Program-made: the position numbers and the translations under genes | In this document: positions 1 through 8,053 of the stretch, piece after piece | Position numbering within the stretch: position 1 is the stretch's first letter | Layout: each line of letters opens with the position of its first letter | From: Chrysochromulina tobinii | Taxonomy: Eukaryota; Haptophyta; Prymnesiales; Chrysochromulinaceae | Assembly: GCA_001275005.1 (NCBI GenBank) | Contig: JWZX01002416.1 | Span: 1-14,873, forward strand | DNA length: 14,873 nucleotides | Reading direction: 5' to 3' | The notes under the pieces: generated by a model | Told to the model about the DNA's origin: nothing | What the model saw: only the letters and a program-made list of their open reading frames with translations | Database searches by the model: none

Positions 1-376
1 CCCGTGCACCTAAGCGGCGCAGGGCGTCTCGAAGGTCGTGAGGCCGCTCCCTGCCGGCAAAGAGGATGAGGAACCTCTTGCCCTTCGGACGCGCCTCTGG
101 ACCTGCCGTGCGAGCGTCACCCTCTGGGACCGCTGCACGCTCCGCTCCCTTGATCTCTCGATTTGCTCGCTGCGGCGCCCCGACTGTCGAGGCGTCGCAC
201 GCGGGGCACTTGTCGAGATCGCCGGAGCGTCCTGTCACTCTCCCCGCGAGCGCGGGATCGCTTGGACTTCCTGCCGCTTCCGCCGCTCGAGTTGGCTCAA
301 CACCCCCCGAGTCAGCCTCAGCTTCCGGTTGCCCGTGCGCCCCGGCACTCGCATCCGCGCCGTTCGACGTGCCCAT
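1..376 (-). CDS. Start of a second ORF, probably retroelement pol-like (partial, runs off left edge)
   Basis: This frame is open on the minus strand from position 496 (stop at 497-499) to the window edge; the first ATG is at 376, giving 125 visible residues. The first ~95 are Ala/Gly/Glu/Pro-rich with a lone CPAC pair (around 205-215). The final part reads KGKRFLILFAGRERPHDLRD, a hydrophobic beta strand followed by a turn and helix, like the start of a Rossmann fold. From memory, similar LFxGxxRPDxLxxxLR segments precede the reverse transcriptase in retroelement polyproteins of haptophytes and dinoflagellates; no reverse transcriptase lies inside the window, so this is inference. The frame is +1 relative to the upstream 852-residue ORF and overlaps its end by about 40 nt, so expression could be by frameshifting or by separate initiation at 376. 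Confidence 0.45.
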   Translation of the reverse strand, partial: MGTSNGADASAGAHGQPEAEADSGGVEPTRAAEAAGSPSDPALAGRVTGRSGDLDKCPACDASTVGAPQRANREIKGAERAAVPEGDARTAGPEARPKGKRFLILFAGRERPHDLRDALRRLGAR

Positions 377-452
377 CTCGTCGATTCCCCCGCCTAGCGC
401 CGCGCCTCTCGTCGGAGAGCACAGCACGTCCACGGGCTGGGCCGCGCGCGAC

Positions 453-3011
453 TCAAAGCTGCGTCGCCAGGTCGCCGTCGCGCTCTTTGGCGATCGTCAG
501 CTTCTTGGCGGGAGGGGCGGGCTGGCCGGCAGCGCCCGCCTGTTTGGCGAGGAGCTCGCGGCCGAGGCGAAGCGCCTCCTTCTTGGCGGCGCCCTTCGAC
601 GCCTCGCCGTCGCCCGGCGTGGGCGGCGGCTTGGTCGGTCCGCCCGGCTTCGCCTCGAGCTTCTTCATGCGCTCCTGAAGCGCCTTGAGCTCCTTCGACT
701 GCGCGTCGTTCTGAGCTTTGAGCGCCTGCGCGTCCGGGGCGATGTCGAGGTTCGCCATCTGCTTCCGCGCCTCAGTGATGAAGGTGGCGGTGATCGCGAG
801 GGTCTTGGTGTGGGCCCAGCAGCTCGCCAGGTCCGGGATCTCCGCGCTCGGCGAGCGCTGGAACGAGTCGACGCGCTCCTCGTACTCGCGCATGAGCGGC
901 ATGAGCACGTTGAGCACCGTGGTCGAAGCGCCGTGCTTGGCAAGGCCGTGCGCCATGACCGTGTGGACGTTCGCGAGCGTCTTCACCGCGGTCGTGTCCC
1001 AGGGCGCCGCCATGCCGAAGATGGTCTGGAGGAGCGGGATCGCCGCGAAGAGGTTGCGCGTGACCGCGAGCTCCGCCGCCGCCCCCGAGGGCTTGGGCGA
1101 GACCGCCGGCTGGGCGAGGTACTCGAGCTCCTTCTCCGTGCCCGCGAGCGGCTTGAGGGAGAGGGCGTTGCTGCCCTTGTCGTACAGCCGCCCCGCTTGG
1201 ACGGCCTTGACGAGCGCCTCCGGTTCGGCGTACGGCCGCACGTGCTCTTGCGCGCGCAGCTCCTCCTTGGCAGCCCGGACGACGGCCGCGCGCACCTGCC
1301 CCGCTACCGCCGCTACCTCCACTAACCCGGGGGTGAGGGCGAGCGCACCTGTAATGCGCTTGATGTGCGATGAGGCGAGGAGCGCGGCCACCTTGGCGTC
1401 CGTCTCGCATGCCTGCGCGTGCGCCGCGATCTTGTCCGCGTTCGACATCCCCGAGGACATCTTCGCGCCGAGATCGAGCAGCCGTTGCTTCGACTGGGCG
1501 TTGCCGTGAACGGCGACCGCCCGCGCCTCGGCGGCACCGTGCTCCTCTACGTGCTTGAGGTTGTCGCCCGCGAAGCTCTGCGACGACGCGGCGAGCATGG
1601 CTAGGCCTGACTGCATGGTCATTGCGCCCGCGTCGATCTCGGAGGGGAGATCGGCCTTGGGCACGACGACGCGAGAGCGAGCTGCCCACTCGGCGACCTT
1701 CTTGCGAACCTCGCGCATGCTCGCGCAGGGCGTCGAGCGCGACCCGACGGTCTCGTCGAACGACAGCGTGCCTGCCGCGCAGAGGGCGGCGATGCCCGCG
1801 TCGATGGCGTCGACTGCCGAGTCTTCGGACTTGTCCATGTTCTCGAAGGAGCACGCCGTCTCGTAGTCGATCGCGTGGGCGATCGTCCATAGCTGGGCGA
1901 GCACGAGCTCCGACTTGGGCACGCCCTGGAGGAGTGCGAGCGCGCGCGGGCACGTCTCAAGGGCCTCGGTGATGGCGTGCGCCGACTGCGAGACGAGCGT
2001 CGTCGCGGGCGCCGGCATCGCCGACGGGATCGGCGGACGCGGGACTGCTGGCATCGAGAGGGGGGCCGGTGCGCTTGGCGTGGCCACCTTCCGAGCCGGC
2101 GCAGTCGCGGCCAGCGGCGCGGGCTTGGCCGCGAGCGAGAACAGCGGCGGCACGGACGAGGCCGCTCCGAGCGTGCTCGCGGCCAACGAGAACACGTCCT
2201 CGTCTCCGCTCACGACGACGCCGGCGGCGCCGGCTTCGGCGGCCGACGGCTTGACGCCGAGCTCGAGGAAGCTCTTCACGTCCACGCGCGAGAGCGTGTA
2301 CGTCGAGCCGAGCTTGACGTGCGGGCGGCGCAGCGACGCCGTCAGGTCCGCGATGTCGTGCTTCTTGAGCGAGACGAGCGTCGTGATGCCCGCGCGCAGC
2401 AGTGCCTCGAGGAGGCCGGCGAGCCCGGCGTCCGAGATGGTGTCCGCGAAGGGGCCGTGCGCCTTGGGCGTCGTCATCGTCCGGCCAGTGAAGGGGGAGG
2501 AGCGCCGCAGCCCAGGGGTCGCCGAGCCCGTGCTTGACGCGAGGGCTGTCGCCGCGATGGCCTCGTAGACTGACTTCTTGGGGGGAACGGTAGCGATAGC
2601 TCCTGCTCCGGCGTGTTCGGGCGGCTCGGTTGCTGCCTCGTTGTCCGACTCCGGTACCACTGCCTCCGCAGCGGGAGGGAAGGTGGGATCCTCGTCGGCC
2701 TCATGGGCGGCTGCCGCAGCAGCATCGAGCTCGTCGGCTTTTGCTTTCTGGAACGCCAGGGTAGCGTTGACATCGATTCCTGAGCGTGTCTCGTTGTTGT
2801 TGAATTCGGGGACGTGTTCGAGGAGGTACAGCCCCGCGTTGACGGCGATCTCCGTCAGGTCGGGCTCATCGCCGAAGAGCGCGTGCACCGACTCGATGAT
2901 CTTCTTGCGGCCGATGGTGGTAAGTATCAGGGTGACTTCTTTACCGACTGGGGGTATGAGACCGACTGCGGCGAACGCCTCCGCGTTCGACTCATCGGGA
3001 TCCACGGTCAT
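453..3011 (-). CDS. Large intronless protein, gag-like ORF1 of a probable retroelement
   Basis: About 852 residues from ATG 3011 (MTVDPDESN...) to TGA at 453-455. The same frame is open to 3239 with further ATGs at 3047 and 3239; I prefer 3011 because the upstream translation is low-complexity Arg/Gly/Ser. No family is recognised. Residues ~1-95 look folded; ~96-185 are acidic and Ala/Pro-rich linker; ~190-252 look like a small helical domain (LLEALLRAGITTLVSL...), resembling a SAM-type helix bundle; ~290-350 are Pro/Ala-rich; ~350-755 are mostly alpha-helical; ~760-788 form a short coiled coil (ALKAQNDAQSKELKALQERM); the tail is Lys/Pro-rich. A long helical protein without catalytic motifs, ending in a basic tail and followed by a +1-frame ORF, fits a gag/ORF1 of a retroelement. 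It could instead be a host structural protein. Strong codon bias supports real coding. Confidence 0.55.
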   Translation of the reverse strand: MTVDPDESNAEAFAAVGLIPPVGKEVTLILTTIGRKKIIESVHALFGDEPDLTEIAVNAGLYLLEHVPEFNNNETRSGIDVNATLAFQKAKADELDAAAAAAHEADEDPTFPPAAEAVVPESDNEAATEPPEHAGAGAIATVPPKKSVYEAIAATALASSTGSATPGLRRSSPFTGRTMTTPKAHGPFADTISDAGLAGLLEALLRAGITTLVSLKKHDIADLTASLRRPHVKLGSTYTLSRVDVKSFLELGVKPSAAEAGAAGVVVSGDEDVFSLAASTLGAASSVPPLFSLAAKPAPLAATAPARKVATPSAPAPLSMPAVPRPPIPSAMPAPATTLVSQSAHAITEALETCPRALALLQGVPKSELVLAQLWTIAHAIDYETACSFENMDKSEDSAVDAIDAGIAALCAAGTLSFDETVGSRSTPCASMREVRKKVAEWAARSRVVVPKADLPSEIDAGAMTMQSGLAMLAASSQSFAGDNLKHVEEHGAAEARAVAVHGNAQSKQRLLDLGAKMSSGMSNADKIAAHAQACETDAKVAALLASSHIKRITGALALTPGLVEVAAVAGQVRAAVVRAAKEELRAQEHVRPYAEPEALVKAVQAGRLYDKGSNALSLKPLAGTEKELEYLAQPAVSPKPSGAAAELAVTRNLFAAIPLLQTIFGMAAPWDTTAVKTLANVHTVMAHGLAKHGASTTVLNVLMPLMREYEERVDSFQRSPSAEIPDLASCWAHTKTLAITATFITEARKQMANLDIAPDAQALKAQNDAQSKELKALQERMKKLEAKPGGPTKPPPTPGDGEASKGAAKKEALRLGRELLAKQAGAAGQPAPPAKKLTIAKERDGDLATQL

Positions 3012-3353
3012 GGACTGAATGGTTACTCGACGCGCCGAGCGATCCATCGCAACCAATGGGCGGCTGCAGAGCTCCCGCCTTCGGACCAGACGCGCGGCAC
3101 CCGCGACTGACCCGGATCGACCGCTGGAGCTAGCGCCGCCGCGGCGATTCCACACCGAACTATGCATGCATGCGCGAGACCCGTCTCGCGCCCGCCCCCC
3201 CCGGGGAGACTCACGCCCCCCTACCAGGGCCCCCCGCATCCGCGCTGAGACGAGCGCGACCTCCGCCGAGCGACGGCGGACGCGCCCCCGAAACCGCCGT
3301 CAATAAGTTGTAAGTCAGTCAATCAGTCAGTTTCGTCGCAATCCCCCCCGCGC
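3012..3353. other. Spacer between OGT-like gene and ORF1
   Basis: About 340 bases with no convincing gene. It should hold the 5' leader or promoter of ORF1 (minus strand) and the 3' flank of the OGT-like gene. Positions 3316-3331 carry a short TCAG/TCAA repeat (TCAGTCAATCAGTCAG). GC-rich runs of C/G occupy 3180-3240 and 3340-3352. No terminal repeat of a retroelement can be recognised because the opposite end lies outside the window. Confidence 0.4.
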
Positions 3354-5282
3354 TCACCGCGCATGTTCATGTGAGGTTCGGCTGTCCGTGTGTCCCGTGT
3401 GTGTCCCGGCTCTCCCCCCGGTCGCCAGTGTCTTTTTACATGTACATGACTTGACTTCGCCGCGCGGCCGCTGTTCGTGTTCCGCTCGACCTGCGTGCTG
3501 GAACATACTGAACGCCTTCTCTCCGATCGCCTCAGTTCCGGTGAAGAACGCGGTGTACAAGTGTTTCATTCTCTGCCGCAGCTGTGGGCTGAATTTTTTA
3601 CTGCATTACTGGCCGCACAAGAACCCGCAGCGACCCCAACGAAAACGGCTGCGCTGCCATCGACAAGACAATCGCTTGCCGCAGTCCTCTCGCCTTGTCT
3701 GCATCGTTCTCAAGCACGCGCACAGACCCTGAGCTCGAGGATGACGGCGCAATCAGGTGTGCCGCCAGGTCCACCAGGGCTTTGGCCGACGTTGATGCGG
3801 TAAGCGGCTGGCTCACAGCGCTCAGGATGCTCGTCCCGACGCGTGAAGCCCAACCCTCGGCCGGCAGCGTGAGCAGCGGCACGGCGGCCCACAAGCAATC
3901 GGCGCCAGTGGTATGGCTCGCGTACAGCGGCGTGGAGTCGACGCACAGCGTGAGTCGAGCATGTCGTGCCAAGTGCGATGCCTTGTGAGACCGATACCCC
4001 CCAAATAAGACCCGGCGAGCCTGCAGGCCGTGGGCTGCCAGCTCGTCCGAGATGCGCCGCTGCACCTGATGACAGACGCAATCAGCATGCAATCAGCATG
4101 CAATCAGCATGCAGTCAGCATGCAGTCAGCACGCAATCAGCATGCAATCAGAATGCAATCATAATGCAATCAGCATGCAATCAGAATGCAATCAGCATGC
4201 ACGTTGGCGTCCTCCGACAAGAGCACGAGGCGAGAGCGAGGGCCCGTATGTCGAAGGATCGCCGTCCAGATCTCAAAGGAGCTCGGGTGCCAACGGTCGG
4301 TGCGAGTGAAACTTCCGAGAATAGGGCGGCGTGCCGTCGTCGCGGGACTGCCAGCACCGCTGCCGCCACCGCCGTCGCTGCGGCCGCTGCGGCCGCTGCG
4401 GCCGGGCGGGAGGCTATGTCGACTTCTGGACTGCGGCGGGACCATGTACGAAGTCGGCAGCATGGAGAGGCGCTCGCGCGGGCAATGGCACCGGGCTGCG
4501 CTCGGAGCCGCGGCCGCGCACACGAGCCTATCCACGGTGAGGTAATCGACGAGCCCATGCCCGCCGTAACTGCCAGGGTAGCCCAGCACGGCCGTGGCCA
4601 CTGCCGCCGGCCGCCGCGCAAGCACTGCCAACCGATTTCCGCGCGTGTGTCCCGAGCAGTCGAGGATGATGTGGTACCGAGAGAGCCGACGCGCAAGAGT
4701 CGCATCGTTCAAATGAGCCATCGAGCTGTGACGGCCCTCGTTCTCCGATTCGAGGTGCGCGACGGCCGTGGGCTCAAGCTCACTCGTGAAGAGCCACGCG
4801 GAGAAGAGGTGAGCGTCGATAGAGAGCAGAGTTGCGAGTCGGTCTTCGTTGTTATTCGCGCTTCCTCGAAGAATGGCCACACCGAGCGCAGCGCTGACTG
4901 GCAACGCATCAGAGGCTGGCCATCGATGATTCTGAGTGCGCAGAGCCTCAGCTTCCCGTGCAGCGACAGCGCGTTGCGCTGAGCTTCGTAGTGGCAAGAG
5001 CAACGAGTGAAATGGAGCCAGGTCTATGCTATTCACACGCTGCAGCTGAGGTTCCCATCGATGCAGCTGCCGCCAGTCGGCAGAGTGGCGCGCGGCAATT
5101 GCAGCGTCAGCCAAGAAGTCCACTGAACCCATGTGAACTGCATGTGAACCAGGAACGTCGAGTGTGAACCCCACAAGCCAGAGATCGCGAATCTCAAGAC
5201 ATCTCACCAACTCACTCCACCGTTTGGGTACTATTGGCACGCCGGTCCTCTTTACTCTAAACTCGCAATCCCCAATCCGCCA
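3354..5282 (-). CDS. O-GlcNAc transferase / SPINDLY-type (GT41) glycosyltransferase, split by introns, possibly degenerate
   Basis: Protein O-GlcNAc or O-fucosyl transferase fold, normally nucleocytoplasmic. Proposed exons: 5282-4203, 4065-3625, 3581-3354. The ADWRQL...FHSLLLPL segment (~5095-5000) matches the stretch just before the OGT catalytic domain; SGHTRGNRLAVL...RRPA...LGYPGSYG...DYLTVD (~4660-4540) matches the OGT N-lobe. After splicing, DANVQRRISDELAAHGLQ and KASHLARHARL (carrying the catalytic-type Lys), then LYASHTTGADCLWAAVPLLT and ASRV match the nucleotide-binding C-lobe. A Gly/Ser/Arg linker (tandem GRS from a 9-bp repeat, ~4380-4410) replaces the OGT intervening domain, as in SPINDLY types. 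Odd points: no TPR repeats are found upstream, there is no in-frame ATG before residue 51 (5132), and the HPTSHL-type catalytic His motif is missing. It may be a pseudogene or have undetected upstream exons. If the third exon is wrong, the frame ends at 3598. Confidence 0.75.
3582..3624 (-). other. Possible short third-exon intron of the OGT-like gene (43 nt)
   Basis: The exon-2 frame ends at TAA 3598-3600 before the usual C-terminal helix of GT41 enzymes. Removing 3624-3582 (GCTGCGG|GTTCTT ... CCCACAG|CTGCGG) in phase 0 continues with LRQRMKHLYTAFFTGTEAIG, which resembles the terminal helix (ERLYLQMW in animal OGT). The heptamer GCTGCGG lies at both boundaries. At 43 nt it is short, and the alternative is simply a truncated protein. 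Confidence 0.4.
4066..4202 (-). other. Intron of the OGT-like gene (137 nt, phase 0, built of 11-bp repeats)
   Basis: On the minus strand the donor is GCCAAC|GTGCAT and the acceptor TGTCATCAG|GTGCAG. Removing 4202-4066 joins ...LLSEDAN to VQRRISDEL... in frame and reconstitutes the expected GT41 spacing. Unspliced, the 11-bp repeat brings an in-frame TGA at 4170-4172. The five bases GTGCA occur at both boundaries, so the intron sits between short direct repeats. Confidence 0.75.
4079..4199. repeat. 11-bp minisatellite, 11 copies
   Basis: Exactly eleven tandem copies of CAATCAGCATG with a few substitutions (CAGTCAGCATG, CAATCAGAATG, CAATCATAATG). The array fills 121 of the 137 nt of the proposed OGT intron. 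Because 11 is not a multiple of 3 and each unit contains TGCTGA on the minus strand, no frame can cross it for long; it cannot be coding. Confidence 0.97.
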
Positions 5283-5607
5283 CTGAGTTCAAAATCAGGT
5301 GGTGGGGATAGTGTATGAATCCAGAAAGAATACCCTCCCCTACCCCTTTGGGTCAACCACTGAGTTCAAAATCAGGTGGTGGGGATAGTGTGTGAATCCA
5401 GAAAGTGAAAGAATACCCTCCCCTACAACCCTACCCCTTTGGGTCAACCACTGAGTTCAAAATCAGGTGGTGGGGATAGTGTGTGAATCCAGAATGCAGA
5501 AAGAATACCCTCCCCTACCCCTTTGGGTCAACCACTGAGTTCAAAATCAGGTGGTGGGGATAGTGTGTGAATCCAGAAAGAATACCCTCCCCTACCCCTT
5601 GGGTCAA
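5280..5607. repeat. Minisatellite with four 75-91 bp units
   Basis: Units start with CCACTGAGTTCAAAATCAGG at 5280, 5357, 5448 and 5532; periods are 77, 91 and 84 bp and the last unit ends near 5607. Differences between units are multiples of 7 bp and come from small insertions next to GAAAGAATACC and CCTACCCC. On the minus strand every unit ends in CTGATTTTGAACTCAG, which looks like a branch point plus 3' splice site, and the last one directly abuts the open frame of the OGT-like gene at 5282. It may lie in an upstream intron or in the promoter. Confidence 0.95.
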
Positions 5608-6497
5608 GCGTCCAGGCTTACCTTTCTGGGAAGTATCATTGGCGCAAAGGTCCTAGGTCGGGACCAACCCCGATCTTTGTCAAGGGGCTGGTTGGGAGCG
5701 ACCTCGATGGCCAGGATGGTGGTCCTTCGGTCTCGTCGTGCGTGTGGCCGAGTGCGCAGTGGCGCCAGTTCACGTCTCAGTGGAGAACAGTGTTGCACGT
5801 CTCAGTGGAGACTATAACCAATAACCGTATGTCATCTACTGGCTCTCCAATTGTAGCATCACACTTCTTAGGATTCGTGGATACTAGTAGCGAGACATGA
5901 AAGAAAAAGAAAGAACCGCGCGCGCATGAACCGAATGCAGCACCAGCCAGAAGCGCGTGGTGCAATACGTCGCCTCCAACGAGCAGCAGCAAGACCAAGT
6001 CGCAAGAAGTGCTCTGGCGCCAAGGCGCGGCGCGAGCGTCGAGGGACGACAACGAGGACAGAGACGAGCAATACGCGAGCGGTCAGACGAGTGTCGAGTC
6101 ACGAGAAGCACGGCAGACGACGCAGTAGAGATCTAGTAGTGTCAGGGACGGTATACGGAAGTTATCGAGATGTATCGAGCGCTTTTAGGTCATATAACTA
6201 TGCACCACTTCCAAGAGCGGCAGCCGCAGCGCCGTGCGACTGCGAACGACACTCTTCAGCTCTCGCAACGGGCTCTCACAATCACGGTATCGCGATCCAG
6301 CGTTCCTCAACGGGTACATGTACTAGCCGGTTGACAAGCTGACGTCCAGCACGGGTCCGAGCCCGTCCCCCCGTTCGTCGCACACGTGCTCTTGCCATCC
6401 TCGCAATCCCGGGGCTCAGCACTCGCTCGATCTTCAAGCATGCCGAGTACATTTCGGATTTGGCCCCCACCTCCCTTCGACTTCCATCGTCAACCTT
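5608..6497. other. Region without a recognisable gene between the OGT-like gene and the K+ channel
   Basis: About 890 bases, less GC-rich than the genes, flanked by two minus-strand genes. It should contain the 3' end of the channel transcript and the promoter or missing 5' exons of the OGT-like gene. I translated for TPR motifs on the minus strand and saw none. A plus-strand frame at 5926-6342 encodes a basic, featureless peptide and I do not believe it is a gene. A 16-bp direct repeat (CACGTCTCAGTGGAGA) lies at 5771-5786 and 5796-5811. Confidence 0.5.
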
Positions 6498-7752
6498 CTA
6501 CTTCTTGACAGGGATCTTCATCTCAGCCACCTTGGCCTCCATGGCAAGTGCCGCTGCCTCGAGGTCTTCGCTGGTCAGCACGCCTGATCCGTCCACATCG
6601 AGCTTTGCAAACTGCTTGAGATATGGCTCCACGTCCTCCTGGCCGACGAGCTCAAGCTTCACGAGCATCCCAACCACAAACTCAGTCTTGTCCACGCCAC
6701 CACCGTCCGTATCGAGGGACGTGATGAGATCTGGATCGAGGCGTCGTTTGAGCATCTCTGCGCGCTTCAGAATGTCGGCACGCTTGGACTGCAGAGCAAA
6801 GATCTCGGAGATCAGCGAGCCGAGCAACGATACCGAGGTGAGGATGTGGAAGATTGCAACTACCTTCCCATTGTCGGTCTGTGGGTGTGGGGGCGGAGGG
6901 GGTGCGGAGGGGGGCAATGGTGCACGCACACGAGCGCGTCAGTGTGACCATATCGTGTCTGCATCTGCATACTCCGCATGTGCGGGAGCACAGCAGCCCG
7001 GGATTCGATGCGTGCCGCTGTACATGGATCAGCACATCGCCGTAGCCTACGGTCGTTGCAGTGGTCATGCAGTGGTAGAAGGCGACGCCATATCCCCAGC
7101 CCTCGCACTTGTCATACGCCCACGCCCAGAAGAACTGACCACCGATGATGATGAACACCGGCGCAATCAAGTTTGAGCCGTAGTAGATGACTGGCCGACG
7201 AGGCACCTTGAAGTCGGAGCCGCCATCTCCATCCAGGTCAATCGACTGCGGGGGAAAGAGCCTTTCGAGCAAGCCTCTTACACCCACAAAGATGGGAGTG
7301 ACCAGCATAGTGACGAGCCCTGAGATCTCTGCAAATACAAAGATGAAGCCAATGAAAATGAAGAGGACGGTGACGGGCATACCACCAATCGTATCTTGCG
7401 AAGGGCTGTAGTCGCCGTAGCCGACTGTGCTCATGGTGACCGCCGCAAAGTAGATGGCTTCGAGCGGTGTCCACCCACCCTCCTCCTTTTGACGATAGAA
7501 GAAGATGGCCCACGTGAAGTAGAGCCCGGTCACCACGATGGCTCGGGCGCACTTGACCAGGAGAGGATGCCTTTGTAGGAGCGCCCCGAATGCGTAGAGC
7601 TTCTTGTCGTCGCGAGCCGCTTGCCGCGACTGTCCCATGTTCTCAGCTCGAATCGTCTTCGGCCCGTCGAGGTACGCTAACGCCGGCGAATGCCCGGTGC
7701 GGACGGGATGCCCAACCGACGTGGTATCCATGGTCGAATATGTATCCGACAT
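6498..7752 (-). CDS. Two-pore-domain K+ channel (TPK type) with C-terminal EF-hands, two exons
   Basis: Exons 7752-7024 and 6878-6498 give 369 residues. Each subunit has four membrane segments and two pore loops; TPK channels work as dimers in plasma or vacuolar membranes and are opened by Ca2+. TM1 ~68-86, pore 1 with TMSTVGYGDYS (filter 109-114), TM2 ~125-145, TM3 ~193-213, pore 2 with TTVGYGDV (filter 234-239), TM4 ~247-268. The C-terminus has an EF-like loop DTDGGGVDKTEF (~299-310; one residue shorter than canonical) and a canonical EF-hand DVDGSGVLTSED (337-348). An acidic DLDGDGG stretch (~172-178) lies between TM2 and TM3. The start is set to ATG 7752. A divergent neighbour starts at 8054. 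An inverted near-identical copy of the N-terminal part is at 14727-14873. Confidence 0.92.
6879..7023 (-). other. Intron of the K+ channel (145 nt, GT-AG, phase 0)
   Basis: Minus-strand donor GATCCAT|GTACAG and acceptor CACACCCACAG|ACCGAC. Splicing joins TVGYGDVLIH to TDNGKVVAIF, giving the same filter-to-TM4 spacing as plant TPK channels (GYGD, four residues, then T). The 3' half is a C-rich pyrimidine tract. Unlike the katanin and OGT-like introns it has no tandem repeats and no direct repeat at its boundaries. Confidence 0.88.
7685..7713 (-). repeat. 29-bp coding repeat (GHPVRTGHSP), copy 1
   Basis: Encodes GHPVRTGHSP near residue 16 of the first K+ channel. The identical 29 bases occur at 14070-14098 and, with one substitution, at 14595-14623, always read in the same frame. 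Confidence 0.9.
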
Positions 7753-8053
7753 GGACAAGACCTTTTTGTTGGGGGATCATTGCGACCCGCGACGCAGAAA
7801 ACGTAACGAGAAAGGAGCTTTCTGCAACTCGGCAAAAGGAGGAATCATTTTGTATTGAATGATGAATTGCATTTTAGCCAGATTCAACCTCGAGGCCAGG
7901 CATGCGTGAAATGGAGAAGGAACAGCATTTCGTCGATACACCTCTCTCGGGCCAAAGTTGCTCGGCACACGGCATGCAAATTGTCGAACTGGAGTTTCGG
8001 ACTTCGTGTTTGTAGGTAGAATAGAAGCCTCTCGCCGCCCTAAAAGGTCACGA
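7753..8053. promoter_or_regulatory. Divergent promoter region between K+ channel and LiaF-like gene
   Basis: About 300 bases separate two divergently transcribed ATGs. It is more AT-rich than the flanking exons, particularly 7830-7880 (TTTTGTATTGAATGATGAATT). No specific element is recognised; the role follows only from the arrangement. Confidence 0.5.

Noticed and set aside
66-1325. Plus-strand open frame of 419 codons
   Set aside because: It is the antisense shadow of the GC-rich ORF1 region, with Arg/Leu/Gly-rich translation and no motifs.
772-1953. Minus-strand frame of 393 codons overlapping ORF1
   Set aside because: Same-strand alternative frame of ORF1, extremely Arg/Gly-rich, typical of a high-GC shadow.
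4079-4199. CRISPR array
   Set aside because: Repeats are contiguous 11-mers without spacers, within a eukaryotic intron.
3966-4982. Plus-strand open frame of 338 codons through the 11-bp repeat
   Set aside because: Antisense to the OGT-like core, whose minus-strand translation matches GT41 motifs; this frame shows none and includes the repeat as a low-complexity Ser/Gln/Met stretch.
4170-5240. Reading the OGT-like exon as a complete 356-residue gene starting at 5240
   Set aside because: The start would be GTG and the stop lies inside the 11-bp repeat; the splice to 4065 restores the conserved core, so it is an exon rather than a whole gene.
5926-6342. Plus-strand basic protein of 138 residues
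   Set aside because: No domain, no codon-bias continuity with neighbours, Arg-rich composition expected of noncoding sequence here.
6682-7752. K+ channel read through without the intron
   Set aside because: The read-through tail is Cys/Arg/Pro-rich and unrelated to the family, while splicing 7023-6879 restores TM4 and the EF-hands.
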